From Desulfuromonas acetoxidans DSM 684 (lineage in GTDB: Bacteria > Desulfobacterota > Desulfuromonadia > Desulfuromonadales > Desulfuromonadaceae): a stretch of 64,000 nucleotides of DNA. The notes under the pieces are model-generated. The model ran no database searches and was not told the origin of the DNA. It saw nothing but the letters and a program-made list of their open reading frames with translations. This document shows positions 8,250-17,319 of the stretch, piece by piece (position 1 is the stretch's first letter; every line of letters starts with the position of its first letter). A program made the position numbers and the translations under genes. Location of the stretch: the NCBI RefSeq assembly GCF_000167355.1, contig NZ_AAEW02000012.1, positions 61,852-125,851 of the forward strand, read 5' to 3'.

Positions 8250-9767
8250 CTAATTGTCCTGTTGAGGCATGCTGATGCGGTTTTTGCCGGCTTTTTTGGA
8301 TTGGTAGAGCCCTTTGTCGGCGATGTCGATCAATTCATTTTTGTTCTTTGTTCCCTGCTCTGGATCGTAAAAAGCCAACCCCATACTGACCGTGACCTGA
8401 AGCTTTTTGTTGTTCCAGACAACCGTGAGTTTTTCGATCTCCTGGCGCAACCGGTTGGCAATTTCATGTGCCTGGGGGAGTGAGGTCTCCGGCAGCAGGG
8501 CGGCAAATTCTTCACCACCGTAACGAACCATCACATCGGTGTTGCGCAGCATGTTGCGCGACAGGTTTGCAATTTCAATCAAGACTTGATCGCCAGCCTG
8601 GTGGCCATGGCTGTCGTTGATGGCTTTGAAATCGTCGATGTCAAACATCAGCAGGGTGAATACTGTGCCGTAACGGGCGGATCGTTGCAGTTCACGGTCG
8701 AAATAGTCGTGAAAGTAGCGTAGATTGTAGAGTCCGGTCAGGCTGTCTTCAAACGCCAGGCGACTGAGCTCGGTATTGACCGTGGCAAGTTCCTGACGTT
8801 CAAGAACCGCAGCCTCTTTCTCCTGACGATACTGGTCAAGTAACTGACTGTTGGTGAGATTGAGTTTTGACAATTGTTCGTTTGCATCCTGAAGGATCTC
8901 AGCGGCAGATTTCATTTTGTCCGAGGGGATTTCAAAGAAGGATAAAATCTGCATGCTCTGTTCAGAGATCTCTTCAATCAGCTTGGTGATGGATAATTCT
9001 GAAAGGTGGTAGCGTGTCTCCAAGATCTTGCGGAAAACCTTGAGCTTCTCCGGGACCGGTCGACCATGAAAGACTGCAGAAATCTTGTCAGCCAAGTTGA
9101 TGACATGGGCCGGACAATCATAAGGCTCTGGAATGTTGTCGGAAAGATGGTGGTAACGAATCGGCTGGTAGATCGCTTCTGGAACCCCCCAGTGCTCAAG
9201 GATTTCTGAACCAAGTTGTGAATGGGCAAATCCGAAGCTCTCCTGCTCAACCGCTTTAAGTGTGTGTTGACGTCGCTGTTCCGGGTCGAATATCGTTTTG
9301 TAGTCATCCAGACACAGGTACGCAATGAGAACGCCAATGTCCTGAAGAAGGGCAGTAATAAAGATATTGTCGTTAGCCTTGCAGATTTTCTGGGCGATAA
9401 GGTTTGCACTTACCGCTGATGTGACGGCACGTTTCCAGAAATAAGTGAAATTGAAACCCTTGTTTTCATTGCAGTTAAAATGACCGACGAGGATAAAAGA
9501 CAGGGCAATATTGGTGACGGTGGTAATTCCCAGACGTGTCAGAGCCGATTCCAGATTGTTGATGCGCGCCACTGGGGCGTAAATTGCTGAGTTGGCAATA
9601 CGCAAAACCCGCGTAGTTAACGCCGGGTCGGCGGTGATTACTGCGGCCAGACGACGAAAAGAGGGTTCCTCTTTGTGGACCTCGTCAAGGATTCGCATGG
9701 CAATCACCGGTGGCGTTGGCAAGCGGTTACACTGATCATGGGAGAGTAATTGGTCGATGGCTGACAT
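8250..9767 (-). CDS. HDOD-GGDEF diguanylate cyclase
   Basis: A 505-residue cytoplasmic protein. The start MSAIDQLLSH at 9767 follows AAGGAATTTCCTG. An HDOD domain occupies about residues 10-215 (RLPTPPVIAMRILDEV, DPALTTRVLRIANSAIY). A coiled-coil linker spans about 290-340 (QEKEAAVLERQELATVNTELSRL split in the text), and a GGDEF domain about 345-500. The active site reads RYGGEEF, a catalytically competent variant, and an RNTD inhibitory site sits five residues before it, so product feedback is expected. It should make c-di-GMP from GTP under control of the HDOD input (inference). It is the second HDOD protein in the window. Confidence 0.93.
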   Translation of the reverse strand: MSAIDQLLSHDQCNRLPTPPVIAMRILDEVHKEEPSFRRLAAVITADPALTTRVLRIANSAIYAPVARINNLESALTRLGITTVTNIALSFILVGHFNCNENKGFNFTYFWKRAVTSAVSANLIAQKICKANDNIFITALLQDIGVLIAYLCLDDYKTIFDPEQRRQHTLKAVEQESFGFAHSQLGSEILEHWGVPEAIYQPIRYHHLSDNIPEPYDCPAHVINLADKISAVFHGRPVPEKLKVFRKILETRYHLSELSITKLIEEISEQSMQILSFFEIPSDKMKSAAEILQDANEQLSKLNLTNSQLLDQYRQEKEAAVLERQELATVNTELSRLAFEDSLTGLYNLRYFHDYFDRELQRSARYGTVFTLLMFDIDDFKAINDSHGHQAGDQVLIEIANLSRNMLRNTDVMVRYGGEEFAALLPETSLPQAHEIANRLRQEIEKLTVVWNNKKLQVTVSMGLAFYDPEQGTKNKNELIDIADKGLYQSKKAGKNRISMPQQDN

Positions 9768-10067
9768 CAGGAAATTCCTTTTTTTGAACTGTACCACAAC
9801 GGGTGGTAGTTTCCCAGAAAGCGTGCGTGAAAAACAATACCTTTTGCATTTTTTGTTGGCTTTTTTGACTAAAAAGGAAAAATGTCTTTAACTCTGCAGT
9901 GTTCGTTTTATCGCCAGCCTGTAAAATCGGGATGTTGGCGGGAGTAACGATTTTGTCATGGATTGTTTATTCCGCAGCTTTTTTTAGTGCGTGGTCGGCT
10001 GACTTGACAAAATCGAGGCAGCTGATTACTTTAGCGGCTGATTTAAAGTGATAAAGGAGTATGCATT
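9768..10067. other. Intergenic region between HDOD-GGDEF and fmdB
   Basis: This 300 bp divergent spacer is AT-rich, with T- and A-runs near 9850-9890. The only clear signals are the fmdB promoter candidate (10004-10032) and an AAAGGAG ribosome site just before the fmdB ATG. No coding frame was seen. Confidence 0.4.
10004..10032 (+). promoter_or_regulatory. Sigma-70-type promoter for fmdB-folD
   Basis: A perfect TTGACA at 10004-10009, a 17-bp spacer and TACTTT at 10027-10032. The position, about 36 bp before the fmdB start, fits a vegetative promoter. The -10 match is partial. Confidence 0.55.
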
Positions 10068-10313
10068 ATGCCGATGTACGAATATCAATGCCAGGAATGT
10101 GGTTTGGTTTTTGAGGTGCGTCAGAAATTTTCTGATGCGCCTGTTGAAGAATGTCGGGAGTGCCAGGGCCCGGTCAAAAAGTTGATCTCCCAGAGTGGTT
10201 TTGCGCTCAAAGGGGGAGGCTGGTATGACCAGGGATACTCGGCATCCAAGTCGGCTCCATCCTGTCCTGCTGCGGCCGATGGTAGCTGTGGCGGGTGTCC
10301 GAAGGCGTCCTGA
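10068..10313 (+). CDS. FmdB-type zinc ribbon protein
   Basis: An 81-residue protein with the FmdB/CxxC zinc ribbon: MPMYEYQCQECG with cysteines 8 and 11, then ECREC with cysteines 29 and 32. It continues with KKLISQSGFALKGGGWYDQGY, the typical FmdB tail, and a cysteine-rich C-terminus (CPAAADGSCGGC). FmdB proteins are putative regulators named after a methylotroph formamidase locus; their molecular role is unclear. It starts at an ATG after AAAGGAG and is followed by folD after 65 bp, plausibly co-transcribed. Confidence 0.9.
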   Translation: MPMYEYQCQECGLVFEVRQKFSDAPVEECRECQGPVKKLISQSGFALKGGGWYDQGYSASKSAPSCPAAADGSCGGCPKAS

Positions 10314-10378
10314 TTGGTTCAGGATGACGACCGACCGTAATCATTGATCGCGGGGAAACCCGTCAAGGAGGGTAATTT

Positions 10379-11230
10379 ATGGGGCAGTTGATTGATGGAA
10401 AAGCGCTGGCCGCAAAAATGCGTGAGCAGATGACCGCACAGGTGGCCGAGCTGACCGCCAAGGGGGTCACCCCCGGTCTGGCCGTGGTTCTTGTCGGTGA
10501 AGATCCGGCTAGCCGCGTTTATGTCAGTATGAAAGAGAAAGCCTGCGCGGCGACCGGTATTTTTTCCGATGAACATAAGCTGCCTGCGGAAACGACACAG
10601 GATGAGTTGCTGGCTCTGATTGACAAACTCAACAATGATGAGCGGATCGACGGTATTCTGGTCCAACTGCCGCTTCCCGATCATATTGATGAGGACTGTA
10701 TCCTCAATGCGATCTCACCGCTCAAGGACGTTGATGGCTTTCACCCGTTCAATGTTGGCTGTCTGGCCACGGGCAATCCGACGTTTCGTTCCTGCACCCC
10801 GTATGGCGTCATGAAAATGCTCGAATCGATTGACTGTGACCTGAATGGTAAAGAGGTGGTTGTTGTCGGTCGTTCCAACATCGTCGGCAAGCCGGTAGCG
10901 CTGATGTGTCTGGCTGAAAATGCCACCGTAACCATCTGCCACTCGCGAACCACTGATCTTCCCGGTCACGTTGGTCGTGCCGATGTGGTGATTGCTGCCG
11001 TTGGTCGCCCCGAGATGATCAAGGGTGAGTGGATCAAGCCGGGGGCGGTGGTCATTGATGTCGGTATCAACCGGGTGGGTGACAAGAAGCTGGTTGGCGA
11101 TGTCGAGTTTGAGGCTGCTGAGAAGAGAGCCAGTTATATTACGCCGGTGCCTGGTGGTGTTGGTCCGATGACTATTACCATGCTGCTGTTTAACACCGTT
11201 CACAGCGCCATGCAACGGGCGTCGCGTTAG
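10379..11230 (+). CDS. folD: Bifunctional methylene-THF dehydrogenase/cyclohydrolase
   Basis: A 283-residue FolD of canonical length. It interconverts 5,10-methylene-THF, methenyl-THF and 10-formyl-THF in the cytoplasm using NAD(P). Visible signatures: [18 protein letters not shown] with the catalytic lysine (about 40-57), [14 protein letters not shown] (about 92-105), [16 protein letters not shown] (about 160-175) and the C-terminal [15 protein letters not shown]. The ribosome site AAGGAGGGT precedes the ATG. A strong intrinsic terminator lies 30 bp after the stop. It serves one-carbon metabolism for purine and methionine synthesis. Confidence 0.98.
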   Translation: MGQLIDGKALAAKMREQMTAQVAELTAKGVTPGLAVVLVGEDPASRVYVSMKEKACAATGIFSDEHKLPAETTQDELLALIDKLNNDERIDGILVQLPLPDHIDEDCILNAISPLKDVDGFHPFNVGCLATGNPTFRSCTPYGVMKMLESIDCDLNGKEVVVVGRSNIVGKPVALMCLAENATVTICHSRTTDLPGHVGRADVVIAAVGRPEMIKGEWIKPGAVVIDVGINRVGDKKLVGDVEFEAAEKRASYITPVPGGVGPMTITMLLFNTVHSAMQRASR

Positions 11231-11259
11231 GCTCTGTGACTGGTTATGATTAAATGAGA

Positions 11260-11285
11260 AAGGCTCGCTATGCGAGCCTTTTTTG
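11260..11285 (+). terminator. Intrinsic terminator after folD
   Basis: Inverted repeat AAGGCTCGC-TAT-GCGAGCCTT (11260-11280) followed by a T-run to 11284. It ends the fmdB-folD transcript. The opposite-strand gene ends only about 25 bp away, but the T-tract supports the plus direction. Confidence 0.9.
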
Positions 11286-11310
11286 TTTTGCTGTTATGGC
11301 TTGGTTCTGA

Positions 11311-12174
11311 TCATTCGCGGCGATAGATGTTGGGCAACCGCTGGCCGAGGATGTACTCGAAATAGGCCATGATTGTTAACTGATCTTCCGGATAGCTGTC
11401 AGGCAGAGCGCCATAGGGGCCACCTTTGAAAATTGCTGCGATGGCCTCACGGTCGAGGCGCTCGAACCCGGAGGCTGAGACCAGATCAACATCTTCGACA
11501 CTGCCATCACGATTAATAACCACTTTAAGCAACGCAACACCCTGCTGGCGTTTTTTCATGGCTTCTTCAGGATAATTCCACACCCCGTAAATCTGTTTTT
11601 TGAAGCGCGAGAAGAATGAAAACAGTTTATCTTCACGCATATTAAGCAGTAGGTCGTCTCCGGATTCCACATTAGGGCGGGCCTTGGTCTGGGCGCGCTG
11701 AGTAATGTTGGCCGCCGCATTGTTGGCTGTCTGCAGCAATTGATCCAGACTTGGCAGCGGCTCTGTCGGTTTCTTTTCAGGGATGGTATCCGGCTGCTGC
11801 GGATCGACCGTGACGGTTGGGCGCGGTTTTTCCACTTTGTCTGGTTTGGGAGGCGGTGCTGTCTTGGGTTTTGCCGGAGCCGGTTGAGCCATCTTGGGCG
11901 AACTGTCTTCCATTTCCTGGCCCGGAGGGGCTTGTTCTTTGATCACCTGATGGTCGACAGCGCCAGTGCGCGGGGCCTGTTGTGGTGGTGCCGTCTTTTC
12001 CGGGATGGCGGTTTCCTGAACCGGTTTGGTTGGCTGCACCTCGACCAGAATCGGTTTTTTCGCCGACGGTTTTTCCTCCGGCCACTGAACATTAAACAGC
12101 AGCAGGGCTGCGTGAACAAGCAGCGAAAGAATCAGTCCGATGATCAGAGTGTATCTGGTGGAGGAAGAGGTCAT
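11311..12174 (-). CDS. TonB C-terminal domain energy transducer
   Basis: A 287-residue protein starting MTSSSTRYTL at 12174; the longer frame to 12258 adds an unlikely arginine-rich leader. One N-terminal transmembrane helix (about 9-27) is followed by a long proline/lysine/alanine-rich periplasmic region (about 35-165), including KPVQETAIPEKTAPPQQAP and PKPDKVEKPRPTV. A TonB/TolA-type C-terminal domain follows at about 195-275, containing VWNYPEEAMKKRQQGVALLKV and VINRDGSVEDVDLVSASGFERLD split between strands. It probably links inner-membrane proton-motive energy to outer-membrane receptors. No ExbBD genes lie adjacent, so it may work with a complex elsewhere; a TolA-like role is the alternative. 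Confidence 0.85.
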   Translation of the reverse strand: MTSSSTRYTLIIGLILSLLVHAALLLFNVQWPEEKPSAKKPILVEVQPTKPVQETAIPEKTAPPQQAPRTGAVDHQVIKEQAPPGQEMEDSSPKMAQPAPAKPKTAPPPKPDKVEKPRPTVTVDPQQPDTIPEKKPTEPLPSLDQLLQTANNAAANITQRAQTKARPNVESGDDLLLNMREDKLFSFFSRFKKQIYGVWNYPEEAMKKRQQGVALLKVVINRDGSVEDVDLVSASGFERLDREAIAAIFKGGPYGALPDSYPEDQLTIMAYFEYILGQRLPNIYRRE

Positions 12175-12357
12175 GGCACCTGGGGTATTGACGGGATATC
12201 TGAGCAACGAGGTTCGTGACGGCGCTGTGAGACAGATCAGCCGGTGCACAGGACCCACATACGTCTGTCATCGATCTCTGCGAGGTCAGTATAACGTATG
12301 TTTCCAGTTGCGCCTAATCTCTTTTTGTTGTCTTCACGTAGGTTTTCTTGAATAGGG

Positions 12358-12387
12358 TTGACGCCCGTTTAACGAATCAGGTATAAA
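12358..12387 (+). promoter_or_regulatory. pta: Sigma-70-type promoter for pta
   Basis: TTGACG at 12358-12363, an 18-bp spacer and TATAAA at 12382-12387. It lies 42 bp before the pta start codon, upstream of the AGGAGG ribosome site. Confidence 0.6.
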
Positions 12388-12428
12388 AGTTGAGCAATCA
12401 AACCATGTTCTATAGATTAGGAGGATAT

Positions 12429-13430
12429 ATGCATCTGGTAGATCAGATCAAAGCAAAAGCACGCACGAATCAGCAGACGGTTGTTTTGCCCGAGGGCTAT
12501 GATGACCGGATGGTTCAGGCGGCGGGGAAAATTGTGGCCGATGGCTTGGCCAACATCGTTCTTCTTGGCAATGAAGCAACCTTGCAGGCTAAAGCGGCTG
12601 AACTTGGTGTGACCCTTGATGGCGTGACGATTCTGGAACCAGCAGCTGCCCCTCAGCTTGAAGATTATGTTGCCGAGCTGGTTGAGCTGCGCAAGAAAAA
12701 GGGATTAACGCCTGAGCAGGCACGGGAGTTGCTGACCGCGGAGGATAATCTTTACTTTGCCTCGATGATGGTCCGTAAAAATGACGCCGGTGGTGCTGTG
12801 GCCGGAGCGTTTAATACCACAGGTGATGTGTTGCGCGCCGCTTTTCAGGTGATCGGCACTGCTCCGGGCATGAAGACGGTCTCGTCGGTGTTTCTCATGG
12901 TGACCAAAAATCCCGATTTTGGCGAAAACGGTATTCTATTATTTGCCGATTGTGCAGTTAATCCCAATCCCGATGCCAAGGCGTTGGCTGAAATTGCCGT
13001 CTCTACGGCAAGTAGCTGTAAGAGTTTCCTTGGTGTGGATGCGCGTGTTGCCATGCTGTCTTTTTCAACCAAAGGCAGTGCCAAACATGAAGATGCCGAC
13101 AAGGTGCTTGAAGCCATGGCCATGGCCAAGGAGCTTAATCCGCAATTACAGATTGACGGTGAACTTCAGGCTGATGCGGCTTTGCTGCCCAAAGTTGGTG
13201 AAAAGAAAGCTCCCGGTTCTGTAGTGGCGGGTAAGGCCAATACCCTGATCTTCCCGGATCTGGATGCCGGCAATATCGGCTACAAACTGGTTGAGCGGGT
13301 TGCCGGTGCTGAAGCGGTTGGCCCGATCATTCAGGGGCTGGCTAAGCCGGTCAATGATCTGTCGCGCGGTTGTTCCGTGGATGACATTATCAGTGTTTCA
13401 GCGATTACAGCGGTACAAGCGCAGGGCTAG
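12429..13430 (+). CDS. pta: Phosphate acetyltransferase
   Basis: A 333-residue single-domain Pta converting acetyl-CoA plus phosphate to acetyl phosphate and CoA in the cytoplasm. The start MHLVDQIKAK at 12429 directly follows AGGAGG; the frame extends upstream to a TTG without support. Family motifs: VVLPEGYDDRMVQAAGKI near the N-terminus, NPNPDAKALAEIAVSTA in the centre and NTLIFPDLDAGNIGYKLVER near residue 280. With AckA it forms the acetate activation/overflow route, central in acetate-oxidising Desulfuromonadales. Unusually, ackA lies on the opposite strand and convergent rather than in an operon with pta. Confidence 0.97.
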   Translation: MHLVDQIKAKARTNQQTVVLPEGYDDRMVQAAGKIVADGLANIVLLGNEATLQAKAAELGVTLDGVTILEPAAAPQLEDYVAELVELRKKKGLTPEQARELLTAEDNLYFASMMVRKNDAGGAVAGAFNTTGDVLRAAFQVIGTAPGMKTVSSVFLMVTKNPDFGENGILLFADCAVNPNPDAKALAEIAVSTASSCKSFLGVDARVAMLSFSTKGSAKHEDADKVLEAMAMAKELNPQLQIDGELQADAALLPKVGEKKAPGSVVAGKANTLIFPDLDAGNIGYKLVERVAGAEAVGPIIQGLAKPVNDLSRGCSVDDIISVSAITAVQAQG

Positions 13431-13475
13431 TCACTCCTGGCCTTGGTCGATAAAAAAACAAGGTCTGGATCAATC

Positions 13476-13507
13476 AAAAAAGCCCGCCTCAGATGAGGCG
13501 GGCTTTT
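13476..13507. terminator. Bidirectional terminator between pta and ackA
   Basis: AAAAAGCCCGCCTC-AGAT-GAGGCGGGCTTTTT: a 14-bp perfect stem with A-tract and T-tract on the two sides. It can end the pta transcript rightward and the ackA transcript leftward (ackA stop at 13562). Confidence 0.92.
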
Positions 13508-13561
13508 TGTGCTTTTTGTCGGAATTTTCCGACGCTGTCACAGAGTGGTTTTCAAAATCTG

Positions 13562-14824
13562 TTAAGGCGTATAATCCTGCGCCGTGAAGGTGTAGGGAAA
13601 CTTGGTGTGGTCGGTGTACGTGTCATCAAGGATCGCCACGACATCTTCGACAAACACCAATTCTTCATTGGTTGGGATGACAAAGACCTTCACCGGAGAA
13701 TCCGGCAGGGTGATCTCTGTTTCTCCGCTTTTGCTGAACGTTTTGAGGTTTTTCTCCACATCCAGCGTGATCCCCATGAACTCGAGACCTTCCAGAGCTT
13801 TCTGACGGATAACGCCGGCATTTTCGCCAACGCCGGCGGTGAAGACGATGGCGTCAACGCCACCAAGGGCCGCAGCGTAAGAGCCGATGTATTTTTTGAG
13901 TCGGTACGCTTCAACATCGAGAGCCAGTTGGCATCGTGTATCGCCGTTATCCGCTTCGGTAATCACATCGCGACGGTCGGTGAAGCGGCCGGTGATGCCG
14001 AGCAGGCCCGATTTTTTGTTAAGAATCGAATCGATTTCACGGGGGGTACATCCCTCTTGGTCCATAATGAACGGTGGGATCGCCGGGTCAATGTCGCCGC
14101 AACGTGTTCCCATCATGGCGCCTTCCAGTGGCGTTAAGCCCATGCTGGTATCCATTGAGCGGCCACCTTTGATGGCCGTATGGGAGACACCATTACCGAT
14201 GTGCAGAGTAATGATATTACACTCTTCGAGTGGTTTTCCGAGTTTGATGGCGGCTCGTTTTGAGACATAAAGATGGCTGGTGCCGTGAAATCCGTAACGG
14301 CGGACACCGTACTCTTCGTACCATTCGTAAGGCAGCGGATAGGTATACGCATGGGACGGCATGGTTTGATGGAATGCCGTGTCGAAGATCGCAATATGCG
14401 GAACCGTGGGCAAAACCGCCTGGGCCGCTTCAATCCCGGAAATGTTTGGCGGGTTGTGCAGCGGGGCGAGGTGCTGGACACTGCGAATCGCGTCGAGAAC
14501 TTCGTCGTTGATGCGCACCGAACAGGTGAATTTTTCACCACCGTGAACGACACGATGGCCGACCGCGGAAATTTCAGACATCTTTTTGACAACGCCGTGC
14601 GCCGGATGCGTCAGGGTGCGGATGATCAGATCTATCGCGACCCGATGATCCGGACATTCCGATTGTTCCTTATAGGTGTCGCGGCCGGGAACTTCGTGAG
14701 CGATAAAGGAGTCACCAATGGTGACACGTTCCACGACGCCCTTGGCAATCACTTCTTTTTTGTCCCAGTTGAATAACTGATACTTGACAGATGAGCTACC
14801 ACAGTTCAAAGCAAGAATATCCAT
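13562..14824 (-). CDS. ackA: Acetate kinase
   Basis: A 420-residue enzyme, start MDILALNCGSSSVKYQLF at 14824 after GGGAGGAGAACCGGTT. It transfers phosphate between ATP and acetate, giving acetyl phosphate for Pta. Family hallmarks include the N-terminal NCGSSSVKY phosphate loop, VGHRVVHGGEKF (about 88-99), FDTAFHQTMP (about 148-157), HLGNG-like THIGNGVSH (seen as LHIGNGVSHTAIKGGRSMDTSMG across 210-232) and FTAGVGENAGVIR (about 325-337). Length is slightly above the usual 395-400. A perfect dyad upstream suggests transcriptional control (separate entry). Confidence 0.98.
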   Translation of the reverse strand: MDILALNCGSSSVKYQLFNWDKKEVIAKGVVERVTIGDSFIAHEVPGRDTYKEQSECPDHRVAIDLIIRTLTHPAHGVVKKMSEISAVGHRVVHGGEKFTCSVRINDEVLDAIRSVQHLAPLHNPPNISGIEAAQAVLPTVPHIAIFDTAFHQTMPSHAYTYPLPYEWYEEYGVRRYGFHGTSHLYVSKRAAIKLGKPLEECNIITLHIGNGVSHTAIKGGRSMDTSMGLTPLEGAMMGTRCGDIDPAIPPFIMDQEGCTPREIDSILNKKSGLLGITGRFTDRRDVITEADNGDTRCQLALDVEAYRLKKYIGSYAAALGGVDAIVFTAGVGENAGVIRQKALEGLEFMGITLDVEKNLKTFSKSGETEITLPDSPVKVFVIPTNEELVFVEDVVAILDDTYTDHTKFPYTFTAQDYTP

Positions 14825-14851
14825 AACCGGTTCTCCTCCCAGAGGGGTATC

Positions 14852-14871
14852 TATGTAATCTAAATTACATA
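14852..14871. promoter_or_regulatory. Perfect 8-bp dyad upstream of ackA
   Basis: TATGTAAT-CTAA-ATTACATA, perfectly symmetrical arms with a 4-bp centre, 28-47 bp before the ackA start and just upstream of its ribosome site. The size and shape are those of a dimeric repressor or activator site. The regulator is unknown, and no second copy was noticed near pta. Confidence 0.5.
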
Positions 14872-15164
14872 ATGCCGTTTTATCTATCGGCAAATAAAAT
14901 CTATTTGTTTTCTTAACTGCTTGTTTTTAAGGGAAAAAAGAGCAGTAAAGCGTTATAGAGGATAGCTAAATATCCTTTGTAATGCAAGGGCTTTTGTCCT
15001 TTTTAGTACTGCTAAACACAACTTATGTATACGTTGTTTCATCGAAATGGCAAGCATTATTACCATGGGCGGCATAGATGGGGGCTGTTGATTTCAGGAG
15101 GTTTTAGCGTGTAGATCTTTTCGGTGGTGCGTAACCGGTTCGAACAAAACAGAGGTTTTAATAT

Positions 15165-15205
15165 CAATAAAAAAATGTGCCGTAGCAGAACGGCTGCTAC
15201 GGCAC
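15165..15205 (-). terminator. Intrinsic terminator after DUF3426 gene
   Basis: A 12-bp perfect stem GTGCCGTAGCAG/CTGCTACGGCAC with a 5-base loop at 15177-15205. On the minus strand it is followed by a T-run (A-tract at 15168-15175 on plus). It lies 22 bp past the stop of the 15228 gene. Confidence 0.88.
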
Positions 15206-15227
15206 GGTGAATCAGGAAAAACTTTGC

Positions 15228-16733
15228 TTATTGCGAGGCCGCTTTGGAGCTTGCCGGCTCAATGCTGAATTCGCTCAGGTCGTCAGAGAGATCATTGAAA
15301 ACGACGATAAACGACAGGGATGCGCCGGGAGCGACTCCGACATTGGCCAGTGCTGTGCCAAACGGGTTGCTCATGGTTTCGCCAAGCGTTGCGTATGGCA
15401 TGGTTTCGAGTTCCTGACGGCTGATCTCATTGCCGCAGTAGACGGTCTTTTTCGTGAACGGCTGGCCCTTGTCTTTATACAGGGTGGCAGTCACACTGAG
15501 TTCGGCGCGCGGCTCTTTATAATCGTTGCGAACCGTTCCCTGGATGACGAACAGTGGTCCCGCCTCGCTATTGTCAATATAGTAGCTTTCCGAACGGGTG
15601 ATGGTCAGCGATCCTTGAGGTTGCTGTTGCCCGGACGGCATCACCAATTGTTCGATCTCCCGAATCATGACCCTGACATCCGTAGTGCCGAGGGTTGCAT
15701 AGAAATAACCGTAAGCTCCGGCGGCTACCAGCAGCAGGAACAGAATGAACAGCAGGAATTTTGACGTGCCCCGTTTTTCCACTTGGGGTGGTCGCTGCGC
15801 CGGACGCTCCTTGGCCTCGGGTTTTTCCGCTTCTGGCAGTGTGCTTATCGGTTGTTCCATCTCCTCGTCAGGGGCCAGAGGACTCTCTTCGGCAGCCGGT
15901 TTGGGCTGAGGTGGTGTGGGTGTGGCTTCACTGGTTAACGGCTCGAAGATGAAATCTGGTGATTCGTCACTATTTTCTGCGCTGTCGATTTGTGCCGCAG
16001 GTGGTTTTGGTTTGTCTGCCGACCAGGAGTCGTCATCGTCAAAGCTGAAGTCTTCGCCGCTGTCCTCAAAGGTAAAGTCATCAGGGCTGCCTTCCCACTG
16101 TGGTTCTTTCTCCTCGGCACTGAGGGTCGTTTCCTCTTGCCCTTCCGCAAACAGGTCAACGGGTTGCTCGGGGTGTTCCTGTTGTTCAGATTCAGCTGCT
16201 CCGTCAATGGCGGCAGTTTCTTGCGGTTGGTCAAAAGAGAAATCAGATGCCTCCTCATTTTGTGCCGGTGGTTGCTCTGCCGGGGGTTCGTCGAGGGGAG
16301 CAAAATCGAAGCCTGTCTCGTCAGCCGCAGGTTGTTCAGCGGATTGTTCTGCCGATGTAAAGGAGAACTCCTCTTCATCTCCGGGTTGTTCACTGTCGGG
16401 TTGTTCTGGCTCGGGATGAAGGGCGATATGGGTTTGCGTGACGGGCGGAGCTTCGAATGTCTGCTCCGGCTCCGGTTCAAATAACGCCTCTTCACTGGGT
16501 TGTTGCTGTGCGTGTGTCGACGTGTCGGTCGGTAGGGAATCGGCACTGGAGCGAAAGGATGTGCCTTGCAGTTCATCTTCACCGACATGACAAACGTCCT
16601 CGCTGACCGCAGAAGAGGCATCGACGGTGAAAACGGTTTGGCATCGAGCACATCGGACATCAATGCTTGAGCCCTGTAGAGCCGAATCGTCGAAGTTATA
16701 AACGGTCTGACACTTTGTGCATTGAATGAGCAT
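15228..16733 (-). CDS. MJ0042 zinc-ribbon / DUF3426 membrane protein
   Basis: A 501-residue protein. Residues 1-40 form an MJ0042-type zinc ribbon with cysteines 5, 8, 28 and 31. A long acidic, proline- and glutamine-rich region of low complexity (about 45-300) repeats PxEQPxxEE and FSFDD-like phrases. A transmembrane helix lies at about 325-347 (FLLFILFLLLVAAGAYGYFY), and the periplasmic DUF3426 domain makes up the last 150 residues. The family is common in delta- and other proteobacteria; function unknown. It begins inside the hpt stop (TAATG, one shared base), so the two are co-translated from the hpt promoter. Confidence 0.85.
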   Translation of the reverse strand: MLIQCTKCQTVYNFDDSALQGSSIDVRCARCQTVFTVDASSAVSEDVCHVGEDELQGTSFRSSADSLPTDTSTHAQQQPSEEALFEPEPEQTFEAPPVTQTHIALHPEPEQPDSEQPGDEEEFSFTSAEQSAEQPAADETGFDFAPLDEPPAEQPPAQNEEASDFSFDQPQETAAIDGAAESEQQEHPEQPVDLFAEGQEETTLSAEEKEPQWEGSPDDFTFEDSGEDFSFDDDDSWSADKPKPPAAQIDSAENSDESPDFIFEPLTSEATPTPPQPKPAAEESPLAPDEEMEQPISTLPEAEKPEAKERPAQRPPQVEKRGTSKFLLFILFLLLVAAGAYGYFYATLGTTDVRVMIREIEQLVMPSGQQQPQGSLTITRSESYYIDNSEAGPLFVIQGTVRNDYKEPRAELSVTATLYKDKGQPFTKKTVYCGNEISRQELETMPYATLGETMSNPFGTALANVGVAPGASLSFIVVFNDLSDDLSEFSIEPASSKAASQ

Positions 16734-17269
16734 TAAGCCTCTCCCTGAAATGGCAGATTAGTAGGGTCAAGCAAGTAAATTCCCGCAAGATTACGAAATC
16801 GCTCGTTGTAATCCAGGCCGTAGCCGATGATAAAGCCGTCTTCCATGGTGATGCCGACATAATCGGCTTCGAAATCGACCTGACGGTATTTTTTCTTGTC
16901 GATCAGTGTACAGCATTTGAGCGACTGCGGTTGTTGGTTCCGCAGATACGCGTGAAGAACTTTAAGGGTCAGGCCCGTATCAATGATGTCTTCAACAATC
17001 AGTACGTGCTTGCCGGCGATGTCGCATTGCAGTGGAACTTTGAAGTCGATCTCGCCGCTTGATGTGGTGCCGCTGCCATAGCTGGAGACGCGGATAAATT
17101 CAAGTGTGACCGGTGCCGTAATCTCTCGGCACAGATCAGCGGCAAACAGCATCGAGCCCTTGAGAACAACCAGCAGGATCAGTTCCTGGTCCTGATAGTC
17201 ACGGCTGATTTGTGCGCCAAGTTCTTTGACGTGGCGGGCAATCTCCTCTTGGGCGTATAGAAGCTTCAT
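16733..17269 (-). CDS. hpt: Hypoxanthine phosphoribosyltransferase
   Basis: A 178-residue purine salvage enzyme forming IMP (or GMP) from hypoxanthine (guanine) and PRPP. The PRPP loop VLIVEDIIDTGLTL (about 92-105), the N-terminal LKGSMLFAADL segment (about 37-47) and the flexible-loop SSYGSGTTSSG (about 67-77) are all present. Length is standard. It has its own near-consensus promoter (17320-17348) and is coupled by TAATG to the DUF3426 gene. Confidence 0.97.
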   Translation of the reverse strand: MKLLYAQEEIARHVKELGAQISRDYQDQELILLVVLKGSMLFAADLCREITAPVTLEFIRVSSYGSGTTSSGEIDFKVPLQCDIAGKHVLIVEDIIDTGLTLKVLHAYLRNQQPQSLKCCTLIDKKKYRQVDFEADYVGITMEDGFIIGYGLDYNERFRNLAGIYLLDPTNLPFQGEA

Positions 17270-17319
17270 GGTAGCCTTGTCTGTATGAAGGTCGATTCTA
17301 GCGGATTTGAAACGTTAAT

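Larger units (their letters stand above)
14825..15227. other. Intergenic region ackA / DUF3426 gene (403 bp)
   Basis: AT-rich spacer between the ackA start and the end of the next minus-strand gene. It holds the ackA dyad (14852-14871), a probable ackA promoter region that I could not define to hexamers, and the terminator of the upstream zinc-ribbon gene (15165-15205). The middle (about 14960-15160) shows no coding frame or clear structure. Confidence 0.4.

Noticed and set aside
11740..12219. Plus-strand ORF antisense to the TonB-like gene
   Set aside because: It is rich in phenylalanine, arginine and leucine as expected for the complement of proline/lysine-rich codons; the TonB-like frame has a conserved C-terminal domain.
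15110..15165. GGTTCGAA-like string as tRNA T-arm
   Set aside because: No acceptor, D or anticodon arm around it.
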